From Castanea sativa (taxonomy: Eukaryota > Streptophyta > Magnoliopsida > Fagales > Fagaceae), in assembly GCF_040712315.1 (NCBI RefSeq), contig NC_134021.1, positions 31,903,501-31,967,500 of the forward strand: a DNA stretch of 64,000 nucleotides, in the 5' to 3' direction. The translations under genes were made by a program, and so were the position numbers. Below the pieces are notes generated by a model. The model had not been told where the DNA came from. It worked only from the letters and a program-made list of their open reading frames with translations, and ran no database searches. Positions 32,836 to 45,521 of this stretch are shown in pieces; the stretch's first letter is position 1, and every line of letters starts with the position of its first letter.

Positions 32836-35033
32836 TGTGAGAGACCTCAAAAAAAAAGTGTCCATCAAAAAAGAGATTCGGGTACCTTTTAGGGCATTTC
32901 TCGTTTAGGGAAAGTGGCGTAGAGTTGCCACTTTTTTTTTTTTTTGTATGAAAAATAAGAAAAACTAATATACAAATACATGACTGAATTGCTTTGTATC
33001 ATTGATTGAATAAAAAAATGCAGCTTTGAAAATTTGAACTTTACATGGCTTTGGGTCCTAGTTAAAAACTACCAAATATGCATGGTTTTTTGTCCTAGTT
33101 ACAATCTACCCAAAATAAATAAAGACAAGACTAGATCTACTTAGCCAAAGACCTAAATTCGGAGGCTAGGTTATGGAATGGGAAGGTGTTAGGCACCCAT
33201 TCCGCCCAGACACAGTTTGGTCTTCTAAACTTTTGTGTCTAATGTACTATTTTTTTGCATGTCATGAATGATATGTTGAACATGTGAAAAACATAATTAC
33301 ATAAGTCTATATTATGAATGAAATCTCTTCTTTCGAAAAGAATCAAATCTGTTTTAGTTAGTAAAAAAATGGATTTTGATTTGAAAAAATATCAAATATG
33401 TTTTGTAGTATGTAGAAAAAGGTGGTTTTTGAAGATGAAAATTCAGATATGTTTTGTGATGATAAAAAAAAATGATATTCTTTGATAAAAAAAATCATAT
33501 CTGTTTTTATGTTGTAAAAGAATGAAAAAGATTTGTTAAGAAGAGAGTTTCACTCATAATTTAAATTTATGCAACATGAAACAAATAAAACAAGGTTTTA
33601 TTTTTTCCTTTATTTTAAAGATCTGCATGTATTAAAAATTCAAATTTGTATCTTGAGAGAGATACAAATCAATTTTGATTTGAAAAAATCTAAACCTGCA
33701 TCTTAGGAAGATGCGAACTCCTTTTTATTTTGAAGAAAAATTTAGATCTGCATCTAAGAAAGATGCGGATCCGATTTATTTTAAGAAAACTTCAAATCTG
33801 CATCTAAGAAAGATGCAAGTCCATTTTATTTTAGGAAAATTCATATCTGCATCTAAGAAAGATGCAAATCTTTAATATTAAGCAACATATTTTATCAACA
33901 ATAAAGAAATCAAGAACATATTTTCATGAACTAAATTAATCATGGTAAAATATGAATATCTAAAACAATTAAACATGCGGCATCGTGATAAAGAAAAGCA
34001 TAAAAGCAAAAGGGTTAGAGAACAACCTCTTCCATGAGCACACTTCGTTCTTGAAAGGATGTTTTAGGGTTCAAAGAAATTTGTTCAATTCTCTTTGAAA
34101 CCTAAAAACCCTAATTTAGGCAGCAACACTCAGAGAATGAATTAGAAAATATGGGTGATTTAAGAGCCTAAAACGTATGCCTCTCAAAGTGTAGTCAAAA
34201 GGTACTAAATTATGAGGTTCAGTCTCTATTTATAGAGATCAGAGGACTATAAAAAAAATAGGTATGGACGATTAGGGTTTGAATTTGAACGCATCCTTTT
34301 GCGAAAAGGTCGAAAATGGTGTGCCTTATCGTCACCCAAAAGCTATTGGGCCAAAGCCCATAAGGAGAAAATTCGGCCCTTTTAGAGTGTTGTTCAGCAC
34401 TCCAAAAGTGCTGAATTTCCCTTTGGACTCCGAACACTCTTTCGTATTCTTGTGCCATTTAGACTCCTCTTCTAGGGTTTTTTGGTCGGTCCTTGTACCT
34501 AAATGTGTTTTCATCCTCCGTCTATGATTTTTCATCTCTTTTTGGTTACTTCAAGCTATTTAAGAGTAATTATTTTATAGATAAATACCCTAAAATAAAT
34601 CTTGATAAGGTTGAGATTATCCACAATTTTATTGTTATCCAATCACCCTTTTATTCCTATGCACGCAATCCTATTTTAAACACTAATTATCAACCAATCA
34701 CAAAATTATTTAATTTATGTTAATTGCTTAACCAATCAGAATTAATTTAAACTAATCATGTGTGGTCGACTTTACCTAGATACCATGCATGTTGACCGTG
34801 CAAACTTGATCATACGATATCTTTCAATCCAATGGTCCGATTTGGAAATCGGAAACACCATTGCGACGGTTAGAGTCTCAAGATCATTTTTATAGTATGT
34901 AATGAATGAATTAATGCTCTTAATGCAAGGACAAATTGATGCATGTAATGCGATCATGATTTTTGAGGTACATGGATGGTCATTCAAGTCATTCTGCTTG
35001 ATTAAATCAAGGGTGCAAAATTGAGTGTTTACA
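32836..35033 (-). repeat. 5' LTR of the Gypsy element
   Basis: 2198 bp. On the minus strand it begins TGTAAACACTC and ends TCTCACA. It has about four tandem units containing GATCTGCATCTAAGAAAGAT between 33680 and 33875, more than in the other LTR, plus a TATAAATAG box. Confidence 0.9.
34226..34234 (-). promoter_or_regulatory. TATA box in the 5' LTR
   Basis: The minus strand reads CTATAAATAGAG. It is the likely core promoter of the element's transcript and is conserved in the 3' LTR. Confidence 0.6.
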
Positions 35034-35164
35034 ACAACATATTTCAATTTGGTTCCAAACTTTTTAATTGTGTCGATTTGGCTTCTAACCTTTTAGTATG
35101 TGTCAATTTAGAAATTGTCGTTATCTTTTGGATGAAAATTGATGATGTGTCTAATGGCCAAAAT

Positions 35165-35536
35165 AAAAAATTAACTTTTGTTGATGTGACAATAAACTAA
35201 AATTTTATTTTGGCCATTTGCCATGTTAGCAATTTTCATTTAAGATATAACGACAGGGACTAAATTGACACGACACTAAAACATTAGGGACTAAATTGAC
35301 ACAATTGAAAGGTTAATGACCAAATTAAAATATGATGTAAACGATGATGTAAAAAATTAACTTTCGTTGATGTGACAATAAACTAAAATTTTATTTTGGC
35401 CATTTGCCATGTTAGCAATTTTCATTCAAGATATAACGACAGGGACTAAATTGACACGACACTAAAACATTAGGGACTAAATTGACACAATTGAAAGGTT
35501 AAGGACCAAATTAAAATATGATGTAAATGATAGGGA
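35165..35536. repeat. 186-bp tandem duplication inside the MITE
   Basis: Two head-to-tail copies of about 186 bp, each starting AAAAAATTAACTTT, with only a few differences between them. It lies in the right part of the Mutator-type MITE. Confidence 0.88.
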
Positions 35537-35564
35537 CCAAATATGTAGTTTACCCTAAATAAAA

Positions 35565-37432
35565 ATTTGATCATCCATTGCAAAATAAATTCCTTAAAAA
35601 TAAGCATACTTAAGCACTTTGTCTCTCTCAAATTACAATATTTCTTATTGTATTAATACACACAAGTTCCAGCCAAATGATTACATTTTACATTACATAG
35701 ATTATTACATTTTAACATTACACAATATTGTGAGTTTCTAATATATGTCATGTGCGTTTATCATCAACTTATGTAGCTTTTTGTTGAAAGTATATAAAAA
35801 TATACTTATACTTTGAAAAAAGTAAAAAAAATGAGATTTTAAAAAATTATATATAGACTGATAAAAGCTAAAGGCTAGCCAAATAAGTTGGACACAAGCT
35901 AACACGCAAGGGTAAAAAATAATCCTGCTCCAGATCATGTTTAGGTTACCTTGAAAAGAGCAAGACCACTGCTTAGATTTGAGAATCTCTGGTATATCAC
36001 CTCAAGTTTTGTTTCTATTGCAACATAATGAAAGCCAATCAATAGTTTAACACAATCCCTACAATAAAGAAAGCCAACTTAGAATTTTTTTTTTTTTGAC
36101 AGAGCTAATTAGTGAACGATTGATATAAATTATAGGGTTGTTAATGTTACCTGACAACACCATGACAACAATCACAACAATAATAATGATAACTCTGAAG
36201 TAATTGATCCTATAATTGAAAATGTGAGTGTGGATAAAAGTGATAAGGGAAAATCCATTCTAAAAGCATGTAGACATTGCATTTTATACCTTTTATGACT
36301 CGGGCGCCTGTTCCTAATGATGCTCAAACTCTAAGGCTCAAGGCCAGTTTAGAGCCCAATCAAATATTGAATTGACTTGAGTAGTGTTAAAATGGAAAAT
36401 ATAACCTTTTAATGAGCAAAAGTCTATTTTTGGACATAAATTGACCAAAGTAGCCCTCAACCTGTGTACATGAGTCGCGGCTTGCGTATGCGAGCCATTG
36501 CATGCGTACACAAGCATGATCTAGAGTACGTAGCTAGGGTTTTAGAAGCATAAGAAATGCAAGTTTTCTACAATAATGGCTGAGGTTTGGAATGAATCAC
36601 TCATCGTTTGGGAGCCACTCCAAACCCCATATTTTCACTAAGCCTTACATGGTACATTTTCAAAACACACAAAAATCCCACAGGAAAAACCTAAGATTCA
36701 CTATAAAATAGTGAATCAAAAGGGAGTATTTCACAAAACACCCTCAAGTCATTTTTATTTGATTGGGACCTTTTCTGGCCACAATCTTTTGAGTTCAAAA
36801 TTACTAATCACTCTTTTGTTGAATTGTGATAGATTTGACGAAGGGGAAGGGTAAAAAATCAAGCCTAAGAGCTTTTACTTTAAGGTATGCCTTAAAGCTT
36901 TTCTCTTTTATTATCTGTTTTAATCCTTGTTTTTAATATGTTTCTTCGTTTAGTATACATTTCATATGTTTGTTTAGGTTAGTTTTAGGTTTTCTTTATG
37001 TCTTTGAGCATGCTAGGTTGCTAGGCTTTAAGTTTTTTGTTTTTGTGTGGATTAGGGTTTCTGGGCAAGGATCTGCATACGCATGATCTAGCTTGCGCAC
37101 GTAGGCTAAACTCATGCGTAGGCAGACCTATTCTAGTGTGCTTGATGCCGTTACCTAGAAAACCCCCCCTTTTTTTTTGTTCTTGCCTTCATATGTTTGT
37201 CTGCATAGCCTCTTTTTACACATGTTTTAAGTCTCATAAAATGTTTTCTTATCTTTTAACACGTTTGTTGTTAACACATGTCTAGATTAGGGTTTTGTAC
37301 TTGTTTCTTGCCTCGATACCATGAACATGCATTCACATGTCCATTCATGATGCCATAAGTGTTGTGATGCTGACAAGTATGTAAAAATGTAGGGATGAAA
37401 ATAGTATTTCCGCTTTTTTTTTTTTTAATTAA
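35565..37432. other. Intergenic with LTR-like sequence
   Basis: No gene is supported. The part 36450-37140 has scattered GCGTACGCAT-like words (GCTTGCGTATGCGAG, GCATACGCATGATCTAG) that resemble LTR filler, but no boundaries were found. Confidence 0.4.
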
Positions 37433-37498
37433 GCCATGCCTTGGGCATAATACTAGTTATTCTAAAATGAATAGCTAGTATTATGCTTGATGCATGGC
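37433..37498. repeat. Imperfect hairpin, 66 nt
   Basis: GCATAATACTAGTTATTC pairs with GAATAGCTAGTATTATGC (one mismatch) round a six-base loop. The stem extends outward to GCCATGCC/GCATGGC. A weaker outer pairing (ATTTCCGC / GCGGAAAAT) flanks it. It may be a small MITE or a foldback precursor. Confidence 0.7.
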
Positions 37499-38589
37499 GG
37501 AAAATGCATCCTAAAGCCAATTGTTGGTAAATATGAACATTAACCTATAACTTTACAAATTGCAAAGTAGATTTGGACTATATGGATTAAAATTCGAGGA
37601 CCCTAAATGATTAGGCTAGACTGATATCCAAGACAATTAATTTGTAGAGATGGGTTTTAGGACCAATAGTTGAGTCTAAAACAATACTTCCATAAAGAGA
37701 ATTAAGAATAAATCACTGCAAGTAAAATTTGTATGATAAAACAGCTTTATTTCTCCTTCCCCAAAATTATTGAAGATTGTTTACACTTGAATAAAAATAC
37801 AGAGTTGGACTTCTCTCAATGTTATAGACTTAATGCTTTAATCCTGGCCCTCCACCTAGGCAGTGGGTTATTCTTCTCCAAGATACTTGTTTCATCCTTT
37901 TCCTTCCCTCCTTCTGAGGCTGTGGTGAGCACGTAAAAGACTATTATGGCACTATTTAGGTGTCATTAAGCCATTAATGTAGCATGTATGATTGGTGTAG
38001 TGCATTTAATGTGGAGGTGATGGTGTCTTCACCAGGAAGTTTCCTCCAATTCTTAGCTAGGAAGTTTCCTCCAATTCTTTCCCAGGATAGTTACTGTTAC
38101 CTTTCTTATACCAACATGTTTAGTTTAGTCTTAGAATTCTTCAACCTACTCACCTCGTCCATCCCTTATTTTCTTCCTCGAACTGACTACCTCCTTGGAT
38201 GGTCTTTTTCTTCGGCCTATCGGGGCCCATAACTCACTTAAACTTTGGCTTAGGCCCATTTAAACTCTGGCTTAGGCCCAATTGGCTATAAATATCTTTG
38301 GTCCTCACATGGACCATTTGATAGAACTTTCCATATGACATATCATCAATAGATTATCTAATCCATTGTACCTCTAATGCTTGCCATGTATATTATTCTA
38401 CTGTTCCTCTCTCTCTCATATTTATATTAATCTATGGTCAAATGGTGTACCATTTTTTTTTTTTTTGGTTTACTTAGTTTGAGTACCTAGTTACCATTGG
38501 TTTTGGTATAACTTATTTTCATTAACTTATTTTAGTTAAACACTAAATTGAACACATTTCTAATCATACCTGAAAAAAAGATTTTTAAA
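37499..38589. other. Intergenic, probable LTR fragment
   Basis: Contains short direct repeats (AGGAAGTTTCCTCCAATTCT twice near 38033-38079; TGGCTTAGGCCCA twice near 38247-38280) and TATAAATA near 38287. It looks like part of an LTR, but no ends were found. Confidence 0.4.
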
Positions 38590-39880
38590 AAATGAAATAT
38601 TATTTTAGTTTCTACATTTTGGGGTCATTATCAATTTAGTCCTTACATTTTTTGTAGCATTCAATTTAGACCCTACTATTTTCAACCAGCAGTCAATTTG
38701 GTCCTTATCATCAGATTATAACTTTTCTTGTGCTCTCTTGGCAACCAAATACAAATCAAATTTACCAACCTCTCACTTTAATAGACCCAAAATGACTGTT
38801 GAAAGCTCGATGTTACAAATGCAAGAGCTAGTTTAGACCACCAAATTTTAATTGCATGTTCATTAATTTTAAGCTCAACACACTTAGTGTGGAATATACT
38901 TGATTAACAAATCAATTAATCAAAGCATTCAACAATTGCATGGATGAAAAAATAGATGCAATGCTAAAATGTAAAGGGTAGTAGGGAAAAGAATAGCAAA
39001 TCAAAGATAACACCATGATGTGTTATTAAAGAGGAAAATATAGAACTTAGCGTAAGAACCTCTCCGTGGCCCTCCAAGCCACAATGATCCACTAGTGAAT
39101 AAGTTGGAGTATAAGGATACCAAAAAGACCCTTCAAGCTCCAACTACCAATAAACTTCACAGAGCCTTGTCTTCATTAGCCTCATTGGCTTATTTTGGCA
39201 AAGACTCAATACTTCCCAAACTCCAAAACACTCTCTACACTCTGAATGAGTGTGGGTTGTGTTTAAGTATAATCTCTTCTCAAGGTATAACAATGGGAGA
39301 GGGGAGGAGAAGAGACTACTAAGAAATTCTCAATTTAAGGATAGGTAGCTCTCTCTAAAAGGTGGGTGTTGTGAAAACCTCTCCCTAAGGTTTTTCTTCT
39401 AAATAGCCTTCTTACAATTTTGTAGGTAATGAGGGTATATATTGTGTGGGTAAAGATTGTGAGGAGTCACACAATAATATCTAACTGTTAGAGTATCTCA
39501 TTGGTCACTTGCGGGTTGGCCAGGTCGCGAGTTACTCGCGAGACATCATGACTCTTGAACTTCCACATGTGCCGCTCACATGGCCTTTCGCGGGTTCTGC
39601 AATCCCAAGCCAGTTGGGAATTCAACTGTCTTGATCAAATCTTCACCACTTAAGACTAAATCCATTATAATTAAATCCCACAAAATACAAGAAAATAAAT
39701 TAATGAAATTACAACACTTTTGTCATGGAATACAACCAACATAAAATGTTATGGAAAAAAAAAACATAACTTAACAACTGTAAATTGAAACAACGTGGAC
39801 TAATTTGACTATTACCAAAATGTAGGGACCAAATTGATAGTGACCACAAAATGTAGGGATTCAAATGATATTTTTTTTTT
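38590..39880. mobile_element. TIR element remnant containing later sequence
   Basis: The left end (near 38600: TTAGTTTCTACATTTTGGGG, then TCAATTTAGTCC) matches the inverted right end (near 39870: TTGAATCCCTACATTTTGTG, then TCAATTTGGTCC) over about 55 bp at roughly 80%. The middle (about 38800-39650) looks like a different, LTR-like sequence with CGCGAG words, so another insertion is likely nested here. Its exact edges were not found. Confidence 0.5.
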
Positions 39881-42763
39881 CCAAAAAAGTACTAATAAAT
39901 AAGCTAAATAAAAACTAAAGAGAAGTGGACTTAACCTTAAATAATGTTGGGCCCCAAGTAAGAATAGACCTAATTCTTGCCAGCCCAAATATGATGGTCG
40001 ATCACTATGAAGGAGCTTAACCTCAGACCATGATACAGGATTGGACACCCTTAACAATAGCCAGGTTGGTGGTCGGTAGGCCGAGGATGAGGTACTTGTC
40101 GAGCTGCCAAGGAAGAATATTGAAAGATATAGGGTTGTCTGAGGATGCCTGCTAAAACTTCCTAATAAAGTAATAGTCACCTCTGCATTAATGAGATTTA
40201 CCTGCTTGGCACAGTCATATTTATTGATAAATGACTAGCCTGAGCAGTGCTGAAGGCCCTAAAAGTCTCAAATCATCCTGAAAATGGAGAAGTAAGAGCT
40301 TGATAGGACAAGGAGCCCGCTAATTGTGCAAGGATAGCACATTCCAAGAAAAAAGGCAAGGTAGATATAAGGGGAAGCAAAGCACAAAGAGGAACACACA
40401 TAGAAAAATAAATGAGAGAATTATAGAGAGAAAAACACAAACTTGAGAGACTTTCAAGAGCATGTTCTTGAGAGAATATTTGTTAATGTGTATTGGATTT
40501 TCTTTTACATCAATAACACAAGCCTTTTGTCTTAATTCAACCCGTGTTTAGTTCTTGTTCAAATCTCCCATTGTAAAACTATCGTAACCCTCCTCAATCA
40601 AATTAATTGTGACGTCAAGAGTCCTAATCGGGTTTTTGACCCACACAAAAAAATTAAAGACATTTGACCAAGTAAAGTGCTCATCTAGGGCTATTGTAGG
40701 TTTAATGAAAAACTAGACTGACATGTGATTATTTTAAAACAAGTTTGTTTGCAAATGTATTCTAAATATGAGCCAAACGTTCATTAGTCTACCTTTAGCT
40801 AATGCTTGGAACAAATGAAAAGAGGAGATAAGAAAAAAGATGTACCAATAGGAAAAACTACTACTTTTATTTGGTTGACATGAGACAAAAGCAAACAAGG
40901 AAAAGTTGAGTGGAACATATATGTTGAATCCACCATTGATAATCAACCAAAATTGGGCGAGAGTTGAAAAAGTCCTGTGCCGAAAAAGTTACAATTGGTA
41001 GTTTTTTTTTTTTTTTTTCCTGATAATCGTTACAATTGCAGTTTGAAATTAATGGTCTATAAAATTACATTTTACCCATAAAACTCTACACTCACTATTT
41101 TCTGGACATTATGTTTTCATTTCATTTCACTTCATCGGGCAGGTCACATACATAAATGATAAATTATATATTTTTTCTTTTCCTTTTTCATTTCCTCTCT
41201 TAGTTTTAAAGGGGCCAACTTGAGTCTAAATTGTCTTATCATTACATAAGAAATTTGAGATTCAATTTACGCCTATATCAAAATCAATTAATATATTGAT
41301 CTAATTATAAAAAGTAATTATAAAAAAGTAGACACTATAAACTAAAATTATCACTCAAAAAAACTTAGATCTAAAGAGGAACACAACAAAAAAATGACAG
41401 AATTTATATTCCTAATACTTGCCATTTTCAAACATATCCAAAGGAAGCTTTATCTTTATCTTTATCTTTTTCGTTCATTTCGTCTTTCCTTTATACTTCT
41501 TTTTTTTTTTTTTTTTTTTTTCCTCCCCAATTACATTGAAACAGTGTGAAAAAATAAGATAGCCATTAAAAAAAAACACTTTAGTTAGATTGTTGCTTTT
41601 TGAAGCTTTTTTGAAAGTGGGACCGGACGCACGAGGAGCAAACTTGGCAAAAGACATTGAAGGCGGCGTAAAAAGCGAGCCCAAACCCCAAGTCGGCATA
41701 TAACTTTTTTTTTTTTTTTTTTTTTTTCCCTTCAAAAGAGAGGCCCTACACCCACACCCACACACACACGCACCCAACCCTTTTTCCCGTCTTTCTTACC
41801 TCATCTCCGTCCTTAGCCACTACATCTCTTGGCTCTGATTCTCCTCCTTTCCTTACTCGGATGCCATGTGGCACTTCCCCAGTTCCCCACGCACATTCCA
41901 TAAATTCAAAAAAATATATATAGGATTTTGCTAATAATTAATCATTTTTTTAAAAAACATTTCTCAAAAAATGAAAATTACTGATAGATTTTTAATTTTT
42001 GAGAAAATTTTACCAGAAATAGATAGTTTAATGTATTATATATATATAGAATTTTTTTTTACCATAATTTTAATAACACACTTATCACACTCAATTATAT
42101 ACCTAATTTCACAATATATACATACATCCAATGGTGAGGTAATGCATGTTTTTTGCCCACTCCTCCCGTATACATAGACTTACAACTTTTAATTCACTAC
42201 TCATAGTGGATATTAACATATTATGAACTTAATGGGTGTAATTCGTATTATAATTGATTTTTTTTTTTTGTTGAATATTATAATTGATTTTTTTGTGATT
42301 ACTTATCATGACTATAAAATGGCCCACATGGTAAGTTATGGAAAAATAATGTGATTATGTTCATGCGAAAGTCTTTATTAGAATAGTTGGTCAGATTGTG
42401 AGAAAAATTGTGTTATTAAAATTATAAATAAAAAAAGAAAAATAAAAGTTGATTTTAAATTCCTAGACGCAAGCCTTTTTGACAAAAGTAAAAGATAAAA
42501 AGACGACAATAAAAGAGAAAAATTGAGAAAAGATAGTACTTTGGTGATGCTTCACGTTCTTTGCGCTTTTTGCTGGGAACTTTTTTACTGGAGAGGGTTT
42601 TGTGGTGTTTAAACAGAAAAAGAAAAGAAAAGAAAGAGACAGTGTGTTTGAAAAGGGTCTTGGCTTAGGAAAAAGAAAAAGGTCTCTTTTATGTATATAT
42701 ATGGGTTTTGGCGTTGGGCTTCAAATTTATTTGCAACAAGTCTTTTTTAAGTTTGAGAAGAAA
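39881..42763. other. Intergenic; upstream region of the CDF gene
   Basis: Sequence 39940-40640 looks like an old LTR fragment (GGCCGAGGATGAGG, AACCCGTGTTTAG). From about 41100 on the sequence is probably the CDF promoter, with long poly-T runs (41500-41522, 41706-41728) and TATATATA near 42692-42703. No other gene is supported. Confidence 0.4.
42265..42275 (-). mobile_element. Candidate tiny poly-A retro-insertion upstream of CDF
   Basis: A direct repeat TATTATAATTGATTTTTT occurs at about 42246-42264 and 42276-42294. It flanks a T-run plus GTTGAA, which is the look of an extremely 5'-truncated retrotransposed tail on the minus strand. Simple duplication is also possible. Confidence 0.4.
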
Positions 42764-45521
42764 ATGAGTTGTGGAGGAGATTTGTGTGAGGAGACAAGCA
42801 AGGATCCTGGTATAAAGCTGTTTGGGAGAACTATTCCTTTGCCGGAATGTCAGATTCAACCCAACTCCCAACTCATGGTACATGCTATAACCATCATTCT
42901 AATTCTATAAGGCTTCCCTTCTATCTTTCTTTCAAATACTTAGAAAATTTTGCTTTTTAGGCAAGATGAAACAAACTTACTTCTTGGTCTTTTTGTTAAA
43001 AATGATTGTTGGTGAGTGGTCTATTAATTGTTTGTTACTTCCATTTGTTTGGTGCTAATGAATTTCATAGAATTGACTTAGTTTGTGATTTTTTTTTTTT
43101 TAATAATTTAGAAACGGGAAAAAGAGGAGGGACTTATGTTTCTAATTGATGTTATTCTCCAAAAGTGGAACTTTCTTAAATTGGGTTTATGTTTGTTTTG
43201 CTTTGACTTGAAAGAATTGAACTTGGCAGCGGTGGGTAAATTTTGTTTTTACTTTTAATTATTATTTTTCAATCAAGACCCAGACTTAAATTTAAATTGT
43301 GAAACATTAGTGATGTTCTCTTCTATCAATTCTTTTTTTTTTTTGGAGGTAGTAAAACTTTTTGCAGTACCCAAAAAGCAATGAAGGAAACAGTCAAACA
43401 AACAATCTAGTTCTTGGTTAAAATGGTCAGTAGGCTGGGATTCTCCCTGGTGTTACAACCAAATTCTGAAATGAAAAATTGTGTCCTTGTAAGAATAGTT
43501 TTAACTGTTGGAAAGAAATCTGGCCTTCTCTAAAAAAAATTTTTGCCTGAAAAGTTCAATGGAAAGCACTGCTCAGTTCTATAAGGGGACAACCTTGGTC
43601 ACTTAAGTTATAATCAGAAATTGTTGTTGGTAGCTCTGCAAATTTGTTAATGATTAAAAATGTGACAGTGGCAATATTGATTTAATGGGCTGATGCATGT
43701 CCTTGTGCTGGTAAATTTTGTTAAATTTATCAGCATTTCACTTATTCTGTTATTTATTGGTTTCAACATAAATAGAGGAGTTAAAAGTTAAAGCCAGAAG
43801 GAATAGCAATGACATTGATCCACTTTTTAGTCAATTTATCCCAGATTACAGTGATCTGGGAGGAATAGAAATTACAATGGTGGTATCACCCTTCTTGTCT
43901 ATCATTCACAGTTTCATGTACACAGACAAACCTGCTGTATAATCTCTATAGGAAGTTCGGAAATGGTTGTTCTTCTTTTTCTTCTCGTTTATTGACTCTG
44001 TGTTCATAATTAATCTGTACTTACCAAAAAGTTCATTAGAAAAAGTTATTTATTTATTTATTTTTTGTCCAGTTCTTTCACTATCCAATTACCACTTCTA
44101 AGCAGGGAACCAATTGTTTGATTTTGAATTGTCAGGATGCTTGCAGTGATATAACAAGTGCAGAAGTGGAGAGCTCTTATGCTGAAAACTTAGGGAATCA
44201 TGAGAAGTCCAATGATTTAGGGGATAGGAATGAAGGGCCTCAAACTCCTATGCAGGTTGGGCCACAAGTATATCCTACACCAAAGAAAGACCAGATACAT
44301 ACCAATAGTACAGAAGAAGAAAAAGTGTTTAAGAAGCCAGACAAGATACTTCAATGTCCAAGATGCAACAGTTTAGATACAAAATTTTGCTACTTCAATA
44401 ACTACAATGTCAACCAACCGAGGCATTTCTGCAAGAACTGCCAGAGATATTGGACAGCTGGTGGAACAATGAGAAATGTTCCTGTGGGTGCTGGGAGACG
44501 AAAGAACAAGCACGTAACCTCCCACTACCATCAATTAATAGTATCCTCCAATGGACTACCAACGAGATTAGAAGCCCAAGACTCATCCAATCACCAACTT
44601 CTCTCATGTGGTGAATCTTCAACTGCTTTCAGGTCTTCAACAGGAAACGAGAGAGTCCTAAAATTTGGTCCAGAAGCACCTCTCTGTGAATCCATGGAAG
44701 CTGTTCTTAATATAAGAGACCAGAAAAGATGTGTTGAGATGGGTTCTGTAAATGTTGGAGAAAGTGGAGAAGAGCCTTCTTCATGCAGATCGTCCATGAC
44801 ATTTTCTAGTAATCAGGGAAAGCAATTACCTGAAAATGTTGTGCAAAAGGAGCGAGTCAGAATGCCAGGATCTTGTTACGAGCTTAATACCCCACATCCT
44901 CTGCATTGTTATCCTGTCCCTCCTTGGGGTGTCCAGTGGACTGCAGGTTCACGTAATTTTACCTGTGTGGAAACAGCACAACAAACTTCTGAATGTGTTT
45001 CTGTACCAAATAGCAGTAATCCCAAGCCAGTTCAGTTGTACCCCGCACCAATGCTTGCAGTTCCAGGCTTTTGTCCTCCACAAGTCCCTTTTCAATTCAT
45101 ACCAGCAACATACTTGGGTTGTATGCCTGTTTGTGCGGCTGGGGCTGGGAGTGTCTCATTGACTGGATCTAGTGGATGTCTATCTCCATCCTCCTCTGCT
45201 AGCAACAGTTGCTGCTCAGGCAATGGCTCACCAACACTAGGCAAGCATTCAAGACTTAACACAGATGAAGAGAAATCGGAGACATGTGTTTTGGTTCCAA
45301 AGACACTGAGAATTGAGGACCCAGATGAGGCTTCAAAGAGTCCTTTCTGGGCTACTTTAGGATTTAAGCCTGGTCAGAAGAAATCTATGTCCAGAGGTAC
45401 TATCTTTGGAACATTTGAACCAAAGGTAGATGACATGAGCCATATAGCTGATGCATCTCATATCCTGGAAGCAAACCCAGCAGCTCTTTCTCGCTCTCAT
45501 ACATTTAAAGAGAGCACCTAA
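42764..45521 (+). CDS. CDF: Cyclic Dof factor (CDF-type Dof zinc-finger transcription factor)
   Basis: Two exons, 42764-42877 and 44136-45521, join in phase (ATG|GTACAT ... TTGTCAG|GAT) into about 499 residues, usual for CDF proteins. Exon 1 carries the CDF N-terminal motif '[11 protein letters not shown]' (17-27), known for repression and TOPLESS contact. Exon 2 has the Dof finger CX2CX21CX2C with C112, C115, C137 and C140, which binds AAAG sites. The basic stretch 'GAGRRKNKH' follows. Further C-terminal CDF motifs are 'PVPPWGVQW' (near 298) and '[20 protein letters not shown]' (425-444), regions linked to FKF1/GI control in Arabidopsis. The frame is open upstream with a possible ATG near 42701, but 42764 gives the usual CDF start. 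Expected roles are photoperiodic flowering repression and stress response in the nucleus. Both exons are undamaged. Which CDF paralogue it is cannot be told from here. Confidence 0.93.

Larger units (their letters stand above)
14727..35033 (-). mobile_element. Full-length Tat-like Ty3/Gypsy retrotransposon (20.3 kb)
   Basis: The two LTRs (14727-16893 and 32836-35033) are flanked by the 5-bp TSD ACAAC (14722-14726 and 35034-35038). The element reads on the minus strand: 5' LTR at the high end, PBS at 32818-32834, gag, protease, RT, RNase H, a second (archaeal-type) RNase H, integrase, then about 8 kb of 3' region with antisense PMD remnants and a minisatellite, and a polypurine tract at 16894-16912. 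The dual RNase H, large size and antisense extra ORFs point to the Tat/Ogre clade. The LTRs are roughly 90% identical by eye and gag-pol has many stops. The element is old and now immobile on its own. Confidence 0.92.
14691..35555. mobile_element. Mutator-type MITE, split by the Gypsy insertion
   Basis: The left piece is 14691-14726 and the right piece 35039-35555. The left end starts GGGTAAACTATGTATTTG and the right end, reverse-complemented, starts GGGTAAACTACATATTTGG. Both are flanked by the same 9-bp TAAATAAAA (14682-14690 and 35556-35564), the TSD length of Mutator-like elements. The right piece holds a tandem duplication. Everything between 14727 and 35033 is the later Gypsy element. 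No transposase is present, so it is non-autonomous. Confidence 0.85.

Noticed and set aside
38797..39745. Possible solo LTR starting TGTTGAAAGC
   Set aside because: No end with CA plus a matching 5-bp TSD could be found, so it is left as LTR-like filler.
42690..42704. TATATATA as the CDF TATA box
   Set aside because: It is only about 60 bp from the start codon and sits in a generally AT-rich leader; not strong enough to call.
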